A stretch of DNA of 64,000 bases from Craspedostauros australis (Eukaryota > Bacillariophyta > Bacillariophyceae > Mastogloiales > Achnanthaceae): the NCBI GenBank assembly GCA_026770025.1, contig JAMXDE010000059.1, positions 62,001 through 126,000 of the forward strand, in the 5' to 3' direction. A program made the translations under genes and the position numbers. How positions within the stretch are numbered: the stretch's first letter is position 1; each line of letters starts with the position of its first letter. Of this stretch, positions 1 through 11,950 are shown piece by piece. The notes under the pieces are model-generated. The model was given only the letters and a program-made list of their open reading frames with translations. It ran no database searches and was not told where the DNA came from.

Positions 1-1
1 C

Positions 2-292
2 CGCTCGCCTCCGCGCACGTCGCCGCCGGAATGGTGGAAGACCAACGGTCGCCTCTACCCCAACCTGGCAATCGCGGCCAGAAAGTGGTTGTGCATACCT
101 GCCGTCGCGAACTGCAGCGACCGAGTCTTCGCAGGATGCGGATCCAAGCTTGCGAGAGCAGCAAGTTCGCCATCCGAAGGCGACACGATGATGAAGCAAG
201 TCTTCCTGCATGCCAACAAAAAGGTCCATCCTATTGGAATCAACGACTTGAAGCAGGTTTTGGGAGGGGAAGGTGTTACGTACGATGTGTGA
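2..292 (+). pseudogene. hAT transposase C-terminal dimerization domain, cut by window edge
   Basis: The frame starting at base 2 is open from the window edge to a TGA at 290-292. It shows the hallmarks of the hAT-family C-terminal dimerization domain: a WWK pair, RLYPNLAIAARKWL, IPAVANCSDRVFAG, then a Leu/His-Asn segment (VFLHANKKV). In this family the domain lies at the very C-terminus and mediates transposase oligomerisation. About 96 residues are visible and the rest lies to the left of the window, so intactness cannot be judged. The longer open frame starting at 31 is a shadow in another frame. An AATAAA lies at 493-498, about 200 bp downstream. The domain match is good; whether the gene is functional, domesticated or a relic is unknown. 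Confidence 0.75.
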
Positions 293-678
293 GATGGGAT
301 GTATGGTGGCAGCAGCATGCATCATGAGAAGACGATGGTGCGTTCTCACAAACAGGGAGATGTTGGGAGGTGCCGCAGTCGAGTACAGTAGATACGTGTG
401 GATGATGTCGTGCAGCGAAGTGGAGGTGTTGCAGCGTCCTCCACTTGTTGTTTCATTCCCATCTATAGATGGATGATGAATGGCACGAGTATAATAAATG
501 TAACGTTATTTTTGGTACCCTGCCAACATTCATGATACCTAACAACCCCACAAACAATGATTAGGAAGCAGACACAAGTGTGGATATCATAGAATACCAG
601 AGAATGTACAGTTCTGTAAGATGGACTTCCATGCCCTACTTTGCTTTCTGTGTTTGAGTATTGGTGGAGAGTCCATAG
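293..678. other. gene-free spacer
   Basis: This stretch lies between the hAT tail and the stop codon of the minus-strand PITH gene. It is AT-richer, contains AATAAA at 493-498, and probably carries the 3' ends of both convergent genes. No coding signal was recognised. Confidence 0.5.
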
Positions 679-1512
679 CTACGGCTCGTCCGGCTTCTTC
701 TTGAAATCCGACATGTTGGTGGTCTGCACTGGCCGTCCCATAATCGTCAACATTCCCAGTGACGAAATCTCAGCCCCGTTGTTGTCCTCGATGAAAAGCG
801 TGAGGCTCTTGACCCGCTGGAACTTGACGAACCGCGTCATGAATGCTTCACCATCCTCCTTCAACAGCTCCGGTGTCAGCGTCAGTTCCTGCGTGGGGTC
901 CACATCGTCTATATCCTCAAATCCCAGGTTGGACCGGTTGACGTACAGCTTGACGGTGGTTGGATTCTGATCGGGGTCCACGCCTTGATTGAATTCGGTG
1001 AATTTGATGCTCTTAATCTGCGTGGTTGATTCATGCCATCGTGTATTGTTTGAATTGAAATATTACATCATGTTGTATTTGCATCGCATTGTTTGGAAGA
1101 CGGCGGAGGAAAACAGGTGAGCGGGTGAGCTGGATGTTGAAGGAACCGCGTTTGCCATTTGCAACCGCACGCTACAATCATTGGCTGCACAACCAACAAT
1201 GCAACCACCAAACGCGGAACGCCCTGTACACAATGGGACGAACGGCACAAATGCAACAACCACAGCATGCTGCACGACACGACGTACCCGAACGAAGTCA
1301 TGAAAGGAAATGTGAAGGATGAGCTGCTCATCGGCATCGCTCTTGCATCCCAAACGAGAATCACCGATGAAGAGGTTGGTCATGGGGAATCCTGGAGCGA
1401 CGTTGCGCGCGAAGCAATCCGCCTTATCAATCGCGCTGCTCAAGTTCACAAGCTTTCCATCATCCTTGTCAGCGGCTGGCTGCGCCATGCCTGGGTTCAT
1501 TCCGGCCATCAT
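679..1512 (-). CDS. PITH domain-containing protein (two exons)
   Basis: The minus-strand gene has exon 1 at 1512-1288 and exon 2 at 1017-679, with a GT-AG intron at 1018-1287 (donor GTACGT, acceptor CGCAG). The joined frame gives about 187 residues. PITH-domain features run through both exons: SDADEQLILHISF at the end of exon 1, then the join into IKSIKF, KLYVNRSNLGFEDIDDVDPT, VKFQRVKSLTLFIEDNNG and LGMLTIMG. PITH domains occur alone or at the C-terminus of thioredoxin-like 1 (TXNL1), where they bind the proteasome. No thioredoxin domain precedes this copy, so it is the stand-alone form. The start is ATG at 1510-1512, with another ATG one codon later. It lies head to head with the PRXL2-like gene at 2245. 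The family call is secure; cellular role is inferred from the family only. Confidence 0.85.
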
Positions 1513-2244
1513 CTTTGTGCGATATCTGTATTGTTGCAGTGCGTTGCTTTCCGATCGTCAATCGATTGGCTGTCTCTCTCTCTCTCCTTGAGTGTTTTCG
1601 TCGCCGCTTTCGTTGCCTTCTCCTTTTCAAGTTCCTCGACGTCGTATTTTGTGGGTCGCGGCTATCCTGGTCGACGACCGTCGTTTGTTGTTGTCGTTTC
1701 TCGCGTGGATTGCGTGTTGGTTTCGCTTGAGTTCTTTGTGGCGCGTTTTCGTTTTCGTGTCGTGTTGTCAAACGAATCGAATGAAGAGACGACTACTTGG
1801 AATGAATCATGCGACGAGAAAGTTCTTGACGCTTCTTCGAATCAACCTCACATTCGATTCCTCCGATTACGTTTGGATTCCATTCGGGTTCTCATTTTTC
1901 GTTTTGCGAAAGGAGAACAAACCGAGAAACGGTTGCTTGATTGGTTGGTGGAGATGATTGGTGTGGGGCAGATGTCTCTCTTGGAAGAGAGCATCCCACC
2001 AACGAGAAAGAGAGAGAGAGAAAGACGACGAAGGTGTGGTTGTGAAGGTGCCATCATGAGACGCTGCTCATCGTGAAACAAGCCGCGATCCGGAAGTTGG
2101 TCTTGCTGTCGATGCCAAAGAAAGATCTTTCTCCTTGCGAGACAGGAGCACACGTTGGTAACTCACAAACTCAGACTGTAGAGAGAGCATCCATCAACAA
2201 GGATCCACCAAAGATATTTAGAATAGGAAGTACGCGAAGATATC
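1513..2244. promoter_or_regulatory. shared upstream region of divergent genes
   Basis: These 730 bp separate the starts of the minus-strand PITH gene and the plus-strand PRXL2-like gene, so both promoters must lie here or overlap. A (CT)n tract is present near 1574-1588 and a (GA)n tract near 2007-2021, which is a pyrimidine/purine symmetry often seen near eukaryotic transcription starts. No TATA box or other defined motif is claimed. The long plus-strand open frame crossing the region (1159-2076) runs antisense to PITH exon 1 and has low-complexity composition; it is not taken as a gene. Confidence 0.4.
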
Positions 2245-5134
2245 ATGCAAGCCGTATGCGCGTGTCTGCTGGTGTTGGCATGCACGCACGTTGCTGCGTT
2301 CGAACCATTGTCGTTCACCCGCAAGTGTGTGCAGAACAGCGCATGGTCCACAAGTGCCGCCTCGTCGTACAACAGGCGCGCATTGGCGCTTTGGACGGTG
2401 GCAGATGACGCCAATTTGGAAAGCAACCAGGACGAGGATATCACTGCTGAAAGCACCGCAGATGCAGTGGTCTACGACTCATCGGAAACGCCCATGGTGG
2501 CGGGTCTCGAGGACTTGAAAGCCGCCGGCGTGCAGCAATTGGCAACGGAAGCGTCCCAAGGCGGCCCGATCTCGCTTGGCGACTTGATTCCGAGCATCAC
2601 GGGTGGAGACGAACCATTCGTGTTGTCGTGCCTGTCTCACTTTGGCGACTACAACGCTTGGGAATTGACGCAGCAGTACACCACCGCCATCGAACAAGGA
2701 CGGATTGGTACCAACACGTAAGTGATCGCGTGCGGAGTCTGCATGGCATTGCGACAGTTGTGCGATTGGCTAAAATGAACCAGAAAGCGGAGCAGCCGTT
2801 GTTGTTTTGGTACCAAGCTGGCATGCAAGCTGGTGTGCAAGCTGGTGCTATTTACGCTCATCAACACGACTCGTATTTCATCGGCCTCCATTCTTTCTCA
2901 CATAATTTCTTCTTCTGCACACCCGCGCACGCACACATGCACGAATCAACAACAACAACAACAACAACATGTGTTGAAATAGACCGGTCGTCCTGGTAGG
3001 CATCGGGTCGGCAGAGGCTGGGCAAAAGTTCTGGGACGACCTGGGTCTGGACAGGTACTCCGACGTACTCACGCTGGTCGCCGACGAAACGGGTGCCGTC
3101 GCCCGAAAGATGGGATGCTACCAGGGCTGGTTGACGCTCGATCGGGAGCATTCCAAGCGGTGGAAGCAAACGCAGATCAATCCCTACATCCGCCTTCTGG
3201 GCATGGTCTCCGGTTTCGGATCGCCTGGAACCATCAGCGAAGTGCTGTACGGGTACACTGGAGATGCCAAGAACAAGAACGGCATCCATGGTCGGAAGTG
3301 GGTCGTCGACGCGCTCCTGCAGGGTTCGTCGAAGGGAAGATTGCCATCCGTGACGAAGAACTCGTTTGACTCCGTGCCAGCCGGCTCGGGTCTGCGAGCA
3401 TTCGAATTGGCGACGCTGCGGTTGCAAACTGGTCTCCACATCGTCGCGAACTGGGGCAAGCTCGGACCGGAGGACGGGGAGCTATTCACCCAGATGGGCG
3501 GGACCTTCGTCTTTCGAGGTTCGGAATGCCGGTGGCATCACTTCGATGCCGGAATTCTCACCTACGCCGACATGGGCACTGTGTGCAACGTCTTGAAGAG
3601 CGAAGCCGGAGCTGTGGCACCCCTCGAGCTTGGGCCACTCGAAGAAGTCTTCAAGGCGAACAATGATTCGAGAAAGTCTCCTCTCAAATCTTTACGCAAG
3701 TCCAAAGCCGTAGCCGCACCAGAGCCTGCACCAGAGCCAGTACCAGAACCTGCACCAGAGCTTGCACCAGAGCTTGCATCAGAGTATGCACCAGAGCTTG
3801 CACCAGAGCTTGCATCAGAGCCTGTATCAGAGCTTGCACCAGAGCCTGTACCAGAGCTTGCAACAGAGCTTGCATCAGAGTATGCACCAGAGCTTGCACC
3901 AGAGCCTGTACCAGAGCTTGCACCAGAGCTTGCACCAGAGCTTGCATCAGAGCTTGCATCAGAGTATGCACCAGAACTTGTATCAGAGCCTGCACCAGAG
4001 CCTGTACCAGAGCCTGCATCAGAGCCAGCACCAGAGCCTGTATCTGAGCTTGCTCCAGAGCTTGCACCAGAGCTTGCACCAGAGCCAGCATCAGAGCCTC
4101 TACCAGAGTCTGTATCAGAGCCTACAGTTGTGGTGGGAACAAATGATGTACATGGTGAAGAGAAGGCCGTCCTCGAGCAGGAGCAGGACGTCAGAGAGTC
4201 TGTCAAAGCTGAGGCCATGGAGCGTGCGCAAAAGGCCATTGAGATGGCTCGGCAGGCGGCCGTTACAACCCCTCCGCAAACCGACAGCGACACCGTTGAC
4301 AATGAAAGTGAGGCACCTATCGAAGCTGTGCAGGAAGAGTCTCCGCCATCACTTGGTAGTGAGAAGGTAGAGGCAGTCCAAGAAGTCAACGACAAGGAGG
4401 CAGTTGATGTTGATGATACCAGTGATGTTGCAACAGCAGTTCCACTTGGGCAGGATACAAAGGATGAAAAGGAAGACACAATGACGCAGATCAAAGCGGA
4501 GGTATTGGAAGAAGAATCAGTTGATTCAGAGCCAGAGATCGCAACGCAGATCGACGTGAAAGTAAAGGAAGAGGAATCCGTTCATTCAGAGCCAGAGGTA
4601 GAAGCAGAGCCAGAACCAGAGGCAAAGGTTGAAATCAAGAAGGAGGAAAGCGAAAAGGCCCCGCCAAAGCCTGAGCCGGCGGGCGGTGGGACCGGCGTGT
4701 GGGCAGTCGTTGCCAAAAACCAATCCGAGTACGCAGAGCAACGAAATCAACTTCGCGAGAAATTGGATATGGGATACAAGCCGAAGGACGAGGCGAACAG
4801 TGCGGTGGATACCACTCCCACCGTCGCAAAGGACGAGGAAGAACCGGAAGAACCGAAAGGGGACGCGGCAGAAGCTGCCGATGAGATGTCCAAGCCCAAC
4901 GCGAACCGAACCGACGAACTCAAGCAGCGCGGCTTACTCGCAGCTCGATTGAAAATGCAGGCGTCTACGCGGTCCCTTGCCGCGCAGGCACCCGCAACTA
5001 CAACTGCTCCAATGCCAAGCTCCACCAACAACGAGTTCGACGACAAAGTCGTTTCCTCGAGCAAGCCGAAGGATGGAAACAAGCATGCAGGTGCGGGAAA
5101 GCCCAAATCCAAAGCCAAGGGCTTCGGGAAATAA
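2245..5134 (+). CDS. plastid-type PRXL2/AhpC-TSA_2 thioredoxin-fold protein with Glu/Pro repeat tail
   Basis: Exon 1 is 2245-2717 and exon 2 is 2983-5134, with the intron at 2718-2982 (GTAAGT...ATAG), giving about 874 residues. Residues 1-20 form a hydrophobic signal peptide ending VAA|FEP, close to the A|F cleavage motif of diatom plastid proteins. Residues ~145-330 resemble the AhpC/TSA_2 (peroxiredoxin-like 2) fold: PVVLVGIGSAEAGQKFWDDL and the D-x-x-GAVARKMGCYQGW region, then GLHIVANWG and the closing GGTFVFRGSE-HHFDAG. Family members are thiol-disulfide proteins. No CxxC pair was found at the usual nucleophile position, so redox activity is uncertain. Residues ~403-540 are a 4-residue [AV]-[PS]-E-[LPY] repeat, followed by an acidic Lys/Glu-rich tail and a short WAVVAKNQSEYAEQRNQL segment near 728. 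The N-terminal domain and exon join are convincing; plastid location is inferred. Confidence 0.75.
2946..2970. repeat. AAC microsatellite in intron
   Basis: Seven to eight AAC/ACA triplets occur inside the intron of the PRXL2-like gene, about 13 bp before the acceptor. Confidence 0.9.
3718..4127 (+). repeat. 12-bp coding minisatellite (Glu/Pro repeat)
   Basis: About 34 imperfect copies of a 12-bp unit of the type CCAGAGCTTGCA lie in frame and encode Glu with Pro/Leu/Ala/Ser/Val. The period is a multiple of three, so copy-number changes keep the frame. It explains the long spurious open frames on the opposite strand. Confidence 0.9.
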
Positions 5135-5291
5135 ATAAGCAAGCGACGTGGTAAAGACTATTGTATTGGTTGAGTGGCTGTGACTGTGCCTGGGTGCCGT
5201 AGATTTCGACAGTTATAACCTGAAACAAGTGGAGACAAAGCAGGTGCATCAACATACACCAATCCAAACTCGCTTGGCGTGCTCCGCCATC
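5135..5291. other. short convergent 3' spacer
   Basis: Only 157 bp separate the stop of the plus-strand PRXL2-like gene from the stop of the minus-strand ERCC6L2-like gene. The two transcripts probably overlap at their 3' ends. No feature recognised. Confidence 0.4.
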
Positions 5292-8200
5292 TTACTTCTT
5301 TCCGTACGCCGGCAGACCGAAGTCGGCCAGGCTGTACTTCGTCTTGGCATTGCCCAGCTGTGCTGTGGATACCCCCATGATGCTGACGTTGTTTCGTTGC
5401 TTCTTCGTTTTGGTGCGATCAGGAGTCGCTTCCTTGCTCGTATTAGCAAACGCGGCTCCTTGCCGACGATCCAAATGAGAATCCAAACCGAGCGACATCT
5501 GCGTGCGCCCAAATGCATCCACACTGCTGTTGTCGAACATCTCGTCATTCCTACTTGCATGCCTTTCACCCGTTCTGAATGCGTCATCAGATTGGCTGGC
5601 ACACAGTGCATCTTTGTGGTTGGCATCTTCATCACTGTTTGCCTCTCCTTCCGACTGATCGTCATCATCACTGCCGCTTTCATCGCTGTCTGTTTCTACG
5701 ATGGCTTCCAGCTGATTCTCAACAGATCGTCGCCTGCGGTTGGAAAGGCCACGACCAGCCAAGGAAACCATGTTTTGCGTCTCCATCCCCATTTCCTCGT
5801 CTTCTTCTACCCCAGAGGTCGCGCCGCCATTGTCGCCTCCTTCGGCGTCTTCATTCACAAAGTCGGCATGATTCATGGCCCCGACACCAAGATCCATTGC
5901 ACTGCTGCACTCGTCGTCTGCTTCCTTCGCATCCAATCCAGAGGCTCCTCTTGCTTTCGTGGTACCTCCAACTTCTCTGCACTGCAGTGGAAAAATGAGT
6001 GACGGTTCCTCAGCCAATATCTCATCGCATCTGTCACTGCCAATCTCATTCAACGACTTGTGCAATTCCAAGGCGCCATGGATCTTTAGATCAGAATCTC
6101 TCGATTTTGATCCTTTCTTCTTGCCATTGGGCTTGTTCTTATCATCGTTTTTCCTGCCATTTTTACTGCGCCAGATGTCGTCGAGGAAGGCACCATCCTT
6201 GAATTTGAACAGGTTCTCGGTGCCGAATAGCTCGCCACGCCTCGAATTGTCGCCTTGGACGCCGCGGAACATTCGCTTCGTCGTGGAGGAGGTGCCTGAC
6301 TTGAGAGTGTCGTGTTTGAGTTGAACCTTGTACAGCTGCCTCAGATACTTCAGCTCATCGATGGTCCCGCGCGACACCAGCCGGAGCACTTGCACATTCT
6401 TCGTCTGACCAATACGGAACGAACGATCCTGAGCCTGTTGATCCCAGCTGGGGTTCCATTCCACGTCGACTGTTGTGGTCACATTGCGAATGGTGCGGGT
6501 GGGGAGGCGGTTTCCGACAGAGACATGACGGAGAAATGGTGAACGCGAGAACAGTATGTGAGCTTTGCTGTGACGGATGAAGTGGTAGGCATCGATGTTC
6601 ACAATTCATGGTTGTCTCATCATATACATTGGACTTATCCACGGAATTTTCTTTTGCCACAGCAGCTGCCGATTTCAAAACGATAGATGCAACACAGAAT
6701 GCAGGACGCCACATCCGCAGAAGCACCTCAGAGACTTGGATACGACCAGTACTTACAGATAATGACCTTGTTTGCTTCCTGAGATGCACAATGGTACGCG
6801 AGAGGTGCGACGTTGACAGAGACAAGGTAAGTCCAGAGATGAGATGGTTAGACAGAGAAACAGAGAGAGAGAGAGAGAGCAATGGCGGCAGAGCACGGCG
6901 TACTCTCCTGCAGCCTACGAGCATTGGGTCCCATCAACAACGCTCCACCGAAGTGGTCGCCATCGAGGATACTTTCGTATGCCATACCAGAACGTTTGGA
7001 ACCAGACCAACAACGCTTCACGAACACATTTCGGATCACTTACCACCAGGTTGATGCCCAGTCCCATTGCCTTCGTGGAAAGTAAGAACGCGACGATTTC
7101 GGGTTTCTTGCGAAAGTTGTCCGCAATCTGCTCCCTTTGCGCGGGTGGAGTCGTTCCATCCATTCGAGAATACGCGTAGTTGACCCGGACGTAGCTCTCA
7201 ATCAAGTCCAGTGTTTGTGTGGAGGCCGAAAAGATCAGCACCTTGCTTCCCTCAGCGCTGAACTTGTCCAGCAGCTTTGCCAGGACCTTCATTTTCCCAG
7301 ACAGCGCGGAATGGTCATGCATGACTCCAGGTTGACGTTGCAAGCCACCCGGCAGCACCTTCTGCACCTCCTTTGGAAATGCCACCTTGGCGAACTGCAA
7401 ACTCTGCGTGTACTTGATGTTCTCATCCGAACCAGGAGTTGACGAGCTTGGGGTCTGCTTCGCTTGCAAAAGGGCGACGTGCGAGCTTAGTTTGTATCTG
7501 GAATGCAACAAAGCGTCATGTACATTATCGTATCATGTATCATGTATCATGCAGCACGTGGCATGCCATCGAGGGAGTGGGGATAGTTGTGTGAGTTGGA
7601 TGGGGTTAACGAGAATGGGACATCAAATGATCGAAAGAGTGTGGCACCAGAGTGACGCTTCAGCAGTCAAGCGACAGCTGCGATGATGACAGTACTCGCA
7701 ACGACCAACGAACCGATAACGGACTCACAATTTGTACAGCGCGGGGAACAGGCAGCAAAAGGGACAGTGCTCGCATCCCTTCTTCGCCTTGTCTCCTTGA
7801 TGTTGCTTGTGAAGCAGCCACAAAACGGCATTGGGATCGATCACAGCTTCAGTTGCGTCATCTGCCCCATCATGATTTGGATCCAATGGGATTCTGTAAC
7901 AGCACTTCTTCCTCTTGGTGATACTGCGCTTGTTCCTGCGATAGAAGTCCATCTTCTTGGAGCGGGTTGGTTGTCGCATGTACTGCTCGAAGAATGTCTT
8001 GTTGATGGTACAATCGCATGGGCTATTGGCGTATCGCAGCAGTTCGAAGTCTGGAAGTGACAGAATGTGCTCGTAGATTTTCTTTTGAAGAGGCGAAAGC
8101 TCGCATAACACAACTTGTTCATTCTTTTCGGGAAGTGAATCCGCAAGCACCTGTGTCTTCAGCCGCTGGATGAACACAGTAGACAGCTTCTGATTGAGTT

Positions 8201-11200
8201 CCTGACTCGTCTTCTCGCTGGCTTCGATGACACGACGGTCGGCATTCTTTGACCTATCAGCGAGGAGGATGAAAAAGTGTACAAAAGCATCATGTGAGTA
8301 TTGATGATGCACGTGAAGAGCGTTTGTCCACAAATCCATTCGGAAGTTCGAGACGACGATCGAGTTGGCATAGCGTGGTGGCTCTCACATACTCGTACGT
8401 ATGTTGCGAGGAATTGAGTCAGGTAGAGACAGCAGATTCATTCCAGTTCCTCCGCCCAAGCACAAGAATTCATCCATGATGATACATCATCCTTCACTTC
8501 TTGCAGAGATGCTGCTTCACTCACCGTCCGTACTTGATTGGCATCCCGAAGCGACTTTTGAAGTCATCCCAGGTTCCCAAAAATCCCTCCTCCACAAGAT
8601 CGATGAGGTTCCACAGCTCCTTGTGCTCATTTTGCATCAATGTGCCCGTCATGCCGATGACCAAGCTATTGGGCGTCTTGAGATCTCGAAGATTCCGCGA
8701 GAGGGTGCCATTTTTGTTCTGAGAATGAAGGATCGGATTGGATTGGAGTTGAGTTGAGTTGAGAAGGTAAGAAATGAAGGTGCGAGTGTGAGTTTTGGAG
8801 ATGCATACCTTGGTAGGAGTCGGGAAGTGTGTACTCGTATCGCCATGTTCTTGGAGTGTTGGCGACTGCGCGACGCACCTTGAAGATATGAAATTCGTCA
8901 ATGATGATCAGCTTCCAATCGATGGCTTTGAGCTCCGCAAACTTCTGCTGGAACATCGACTTGGAGACCAGGAGGATCTCGGCCTGCCCTTGATGTATCA
9001 TTTGCAGTGCAATGGATCGTTGAGCGGGATTGCTCGCAAACGTCGCAACACCGAAGTGTGCCCACATAGACAGTTCCGCCTTCCAATTATCAATCGTAGA
9101 GACAGGAACGATGATGATCACTGGACATCGTTCGAGCTTCAGCGTTTGCTTCTTGAAGTCGTCATCGATGACACTTTCTATCCCTGCGATGAGCCGTCCC
9201 TGCATCAAGGCTTGCTCCTTCTGCTGCTCCCAAGCTTTGATTTTGGTTCTGATGCGATCTCGACGATGGTGCAGCTGAAGCAGATCTTCCGCGGTTCCTT
9301 TCCTATTGAACAGTGCTGCCAACAGAGCGATAACTTGGAGGGTTTTGCCACAACCCATGTCGTCACCGATAATGACTCCATGCTTTCGACATATTGCTTC
9401 GTACATGAATTGGATCCCTTCTCGTTGGAATTCGGGTAAGTAGCGTGACAGCGATGCTGGAACCTGATGTGTATCGCATGCTGTCTCTTCACCTGTGGTG
9501 TTCCGGAGGAGAAGCGGCTTCAGCTCAAATGGGCCAAAATGGGGTTGAGCCAGCGTTGGATGCAGCATTTTTCGCAGTTCTTCCATTGGGCGTTGTAGCA
9601 TCCCAGCGTAATGTTTGTGGTTGAAACCATCATAGTCGTCGAGCATGACGTTGGAGCGACTTGGTGATGGTTTCGACCGCTTCGGACTCGTTGAATGTCG
9701 TTTCTTCCGCGGTGTTGACATTCCATCCTTTCCTCGATGTTCCTGATGGTTTCGCTTTGGACTTTCCATGTTCCCATGGCTGTTATCGGTGTCATTGCCG
9801 CTGTCACTGTCAGACCACAAGGCATCATGTTCAGCTGCTTCCGTCCTTTTCGGTTGCATTGATTCCGACTGCTGTGACTGCAATTGTTTTGGATCCGGTT
9901 CTGAGTGTGATTCTTGTGGTGAAGGTGGTGGTTGCAGTTGCTCTTGTGGCGACTGCAATTGTGTGACTGGCTGCATTGTGTCTTTCAAGGACTCTGCTCT
10001 GTCTGAGGCTCGAGTGCATCGATTTGTCTCATCCGCAAACACCGAAAGCAAATGCTCACGTTGGCTCGATGATTCTGACATGGCGGAATGCCGTGTTCTA
10101 TCCTTGGTCGACTTCTTCCATTTCGACTTGCTGCCTTGTTGCTCTTTCTGTTTCCGATTGTATGTGTGCACGATCTGGTCAACGCTGCCATCAACGCTAC
10201 CATCCACACTGTTCTCGCCGTCAACAGCAGTATCGTCGTCAATATCACCGCCGTCGCTGTCGTTGCTGCTGCTGCTGCAGATTAATGCATCGTGTATCCT
10301 CTGCCGCAACGTAGTCGTTGACATGAGCTTGCTGCTTGTCGCAGACGCTTTCCGCTTCTTTGCCTTTTGATTCTTCGCAGAAGAGTCATTAGCTTTACTC
10401 TTATTCTTCCTACTACTGCGATCATGATCATGATCATGATCGCGATTGCATCTTTGTTTCTGCAATGATCTCCGTCTCGATGAAGAGGATCGTCTTGGCA
10501 CTCTCTGGCCGACTTCATCGTCAGGAGGATCTTGGTTGACGCTTCTCTGATCAGCGTTGGTGCTATCAAAGCTACTGCCGGGATTGTGCTTCTGCTGTTT
10601 CTCGCGAAAGACGCCAAGAAGATCATCACAACTTTCATCTGAATCCGACAGCTGCTGTGAGCCCTGCACCGATGCTTGGCTGTTGCCCAACGAGGAATCT
10701 ATTCGAGACGATTGCGATAAATGCTGTGAACTTGCGCATTGTTTTTCCGAATGATTGTCGTTGGAATGGTGTGATGAGAATACTTGCGTTCGCTTGACGT
10801 TGGGCGAATTCAACCACCTCGATCGTTCCTCCGTGATGAAGCTGGCATTCCGATCGAACGATGAATTTATCCTTTTCCTTGAAGGCTCTGCCAATGCCTC
10901 ATCTGTGTCGCCGTCGACCTGTCTTCCGGTACGATCAACTCGCGGTCGCTTGATTGCCGAATCCGGAGACTCCAGCATTGACTCCAACAAGCTTCGGTTC
11001 ACAGTCTTGTTCCTATCGTCATCTTGACTGCTCGAGATACAAAGAGAGGAGGATGCGCGCCTTTTCGAAGTTGCCGGTCGGACAAAAGATCTCTTTTTCG
11101 ATGGTGATTGTTGCGAGGAAGTCGTGGTGTTTTGTGACAATGAAAAGAGACCATCGTCGTCGTCGTCGTCGTCATGGTGGCCTGATGCGTCGCTGTTGCC

Positions 11201-11395
11201 ATTCCACCTGTTGCTGTTTCTGCTAGTGCTGCTAGAGCTACCCCTCTCCTTCCTCTTCCTCGCTCGTTCCGACGCGGCATCGTCTGACCTTCTCTGACTG
11301 GCTTCTGCAGCCTCTCTTGATTTCGCAAGTCTCCGCTCTTCTCGCTTCTCAAACTGCTGCAGCTTCCTCTGCCGAATAGCAAAGATTTCGCTCAT
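5292..11395 (-). CDS. ERCC6L2-like SNF2 family DNA-dependent ATPase (six exons)
   Basis: Exons on the minus strand are 11395-8879, 8718-8525, 8253-7729, 7497-7044, 6778-6757 (22 nt) and 6469-5292. All introns are GT-AG and phases fit, giving about 1,629 residues. Helicase motifs in order: GDDMGCGKT (motif I, ~residue 683), IIIDEFH (motif II, DEFH in place of DEAH), MTGTLMQN (III), MGLGINLV then the microexon (V), and QQAQDRSFRIGQ (VI). After motif VI comes RGVQGDNSRRGELFG-TENLFKF, which is characteristic of ERCC6L2 (Rad26L/HEBO) proteins. These act in the nucleus in transcription-linked DNA repair and end joining. The N-terminal ~630 residues are Ser/Arg/Asp-rich and disordered-looking; the C-terminus is acidic. 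ATG at 11395 was chosen because the frame further upstream begins at a non-ATG codon. Subfamily assignment rests on motif recall, not a search. Confidence 0.88.
6757..6778 (-). other. 22-nt microexon of the ERCC6L2-like gene
   Basis: The microexon is bounded by an acceptor CTCAG and a donor GTAAGT. It enters in phase 0 and leaves one base, encoding EANKVII plus the first base of the next Phe. With it, helicase motif V-Va reads straight into FDVEWNP of the last exon. Without it the two neighbouring exons cannot be joined in frame. Flanking introns are 6779-7043 and 6470-6756. Confidence 0.85.
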
Positions 11396-11950
11396 GCCTG
11401 TGACAGTCCTTTCCAACTGCTAATGCCGCTGTGGATTGTTAATGGTGATGGTGATGTTGATCGGGGGTGTATAGTGTGGTTCCAGAGTTACTGTGGGCCG
11501 AGCAGTCGTATTGTTGTGATTGACCTCGGCAGAAAGTGCGTCTGTTCTGTTTGTGTCGGCGTTTCTGTGCCTTCGTACTTTCGCGCAAGTCAAATTCAAA
11601 TTTACCGTTGAAAACCGTTATTTCGGATCGAATCATCCGACTACAATGCCAGTACAAGAAAGGGCGCATGCCGCCCAGATGAGCACTCTGTATTGGCATA
11701 CATTCGCACCCCGACCTCCAGTGAACACACAAACGATGAATGAGGCATGCTTGCATGAGCAGAGACTGCGTTTTATTATATATAGTAGATCGTTTAATGT
11801 TGCAGAGCGAACCCGTGGTGTGACTTTCAAATAAGTCGGTCGAGATTGTTCATGGAGATGATGCAATTGCTGCGTCGAAAGAATTCTGTGTTTGCGGCTT
11901 AGCTTCGGCAATGTTTTGCCGTTGCTCCTGCGTTCCTCCAAAAGGAAACT
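11396..11950. promoter_or_regulatory. spacer upstream of ERCC6L2-like gene / downstream of ETFB
   Basis: This gene-free 555 bp lies between two minus-strand genes in tandem. It must hold the ETFB 3' end (right side) and the promoter of the ERCC6L2-like gene (left side). No diagnostic motif was seen. Confidence 0.4.

Noticed and set aside
1159..2076. 305-codon plus-strand frame
   Set aside because: Runs antisense across PITH exon 1 and through CT-rich low-complexity DNA; no domain, and the PITH gene is well supported.
3562..4494. Long open frames on the minus strand (310 and 135 codons) over the Glu/Pro repeat
   Set aside because: They are by-products of the 12-bp repeat, whose reverse complement lacks stops; composition is Ser/Gly/Ala or Leu/Gln monotony.
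5229..6002. 257-codon plus-strand frame
   Set aside because: Antisense shadow of the acidic C-terminal exon of the ERCC6L2-like gene.
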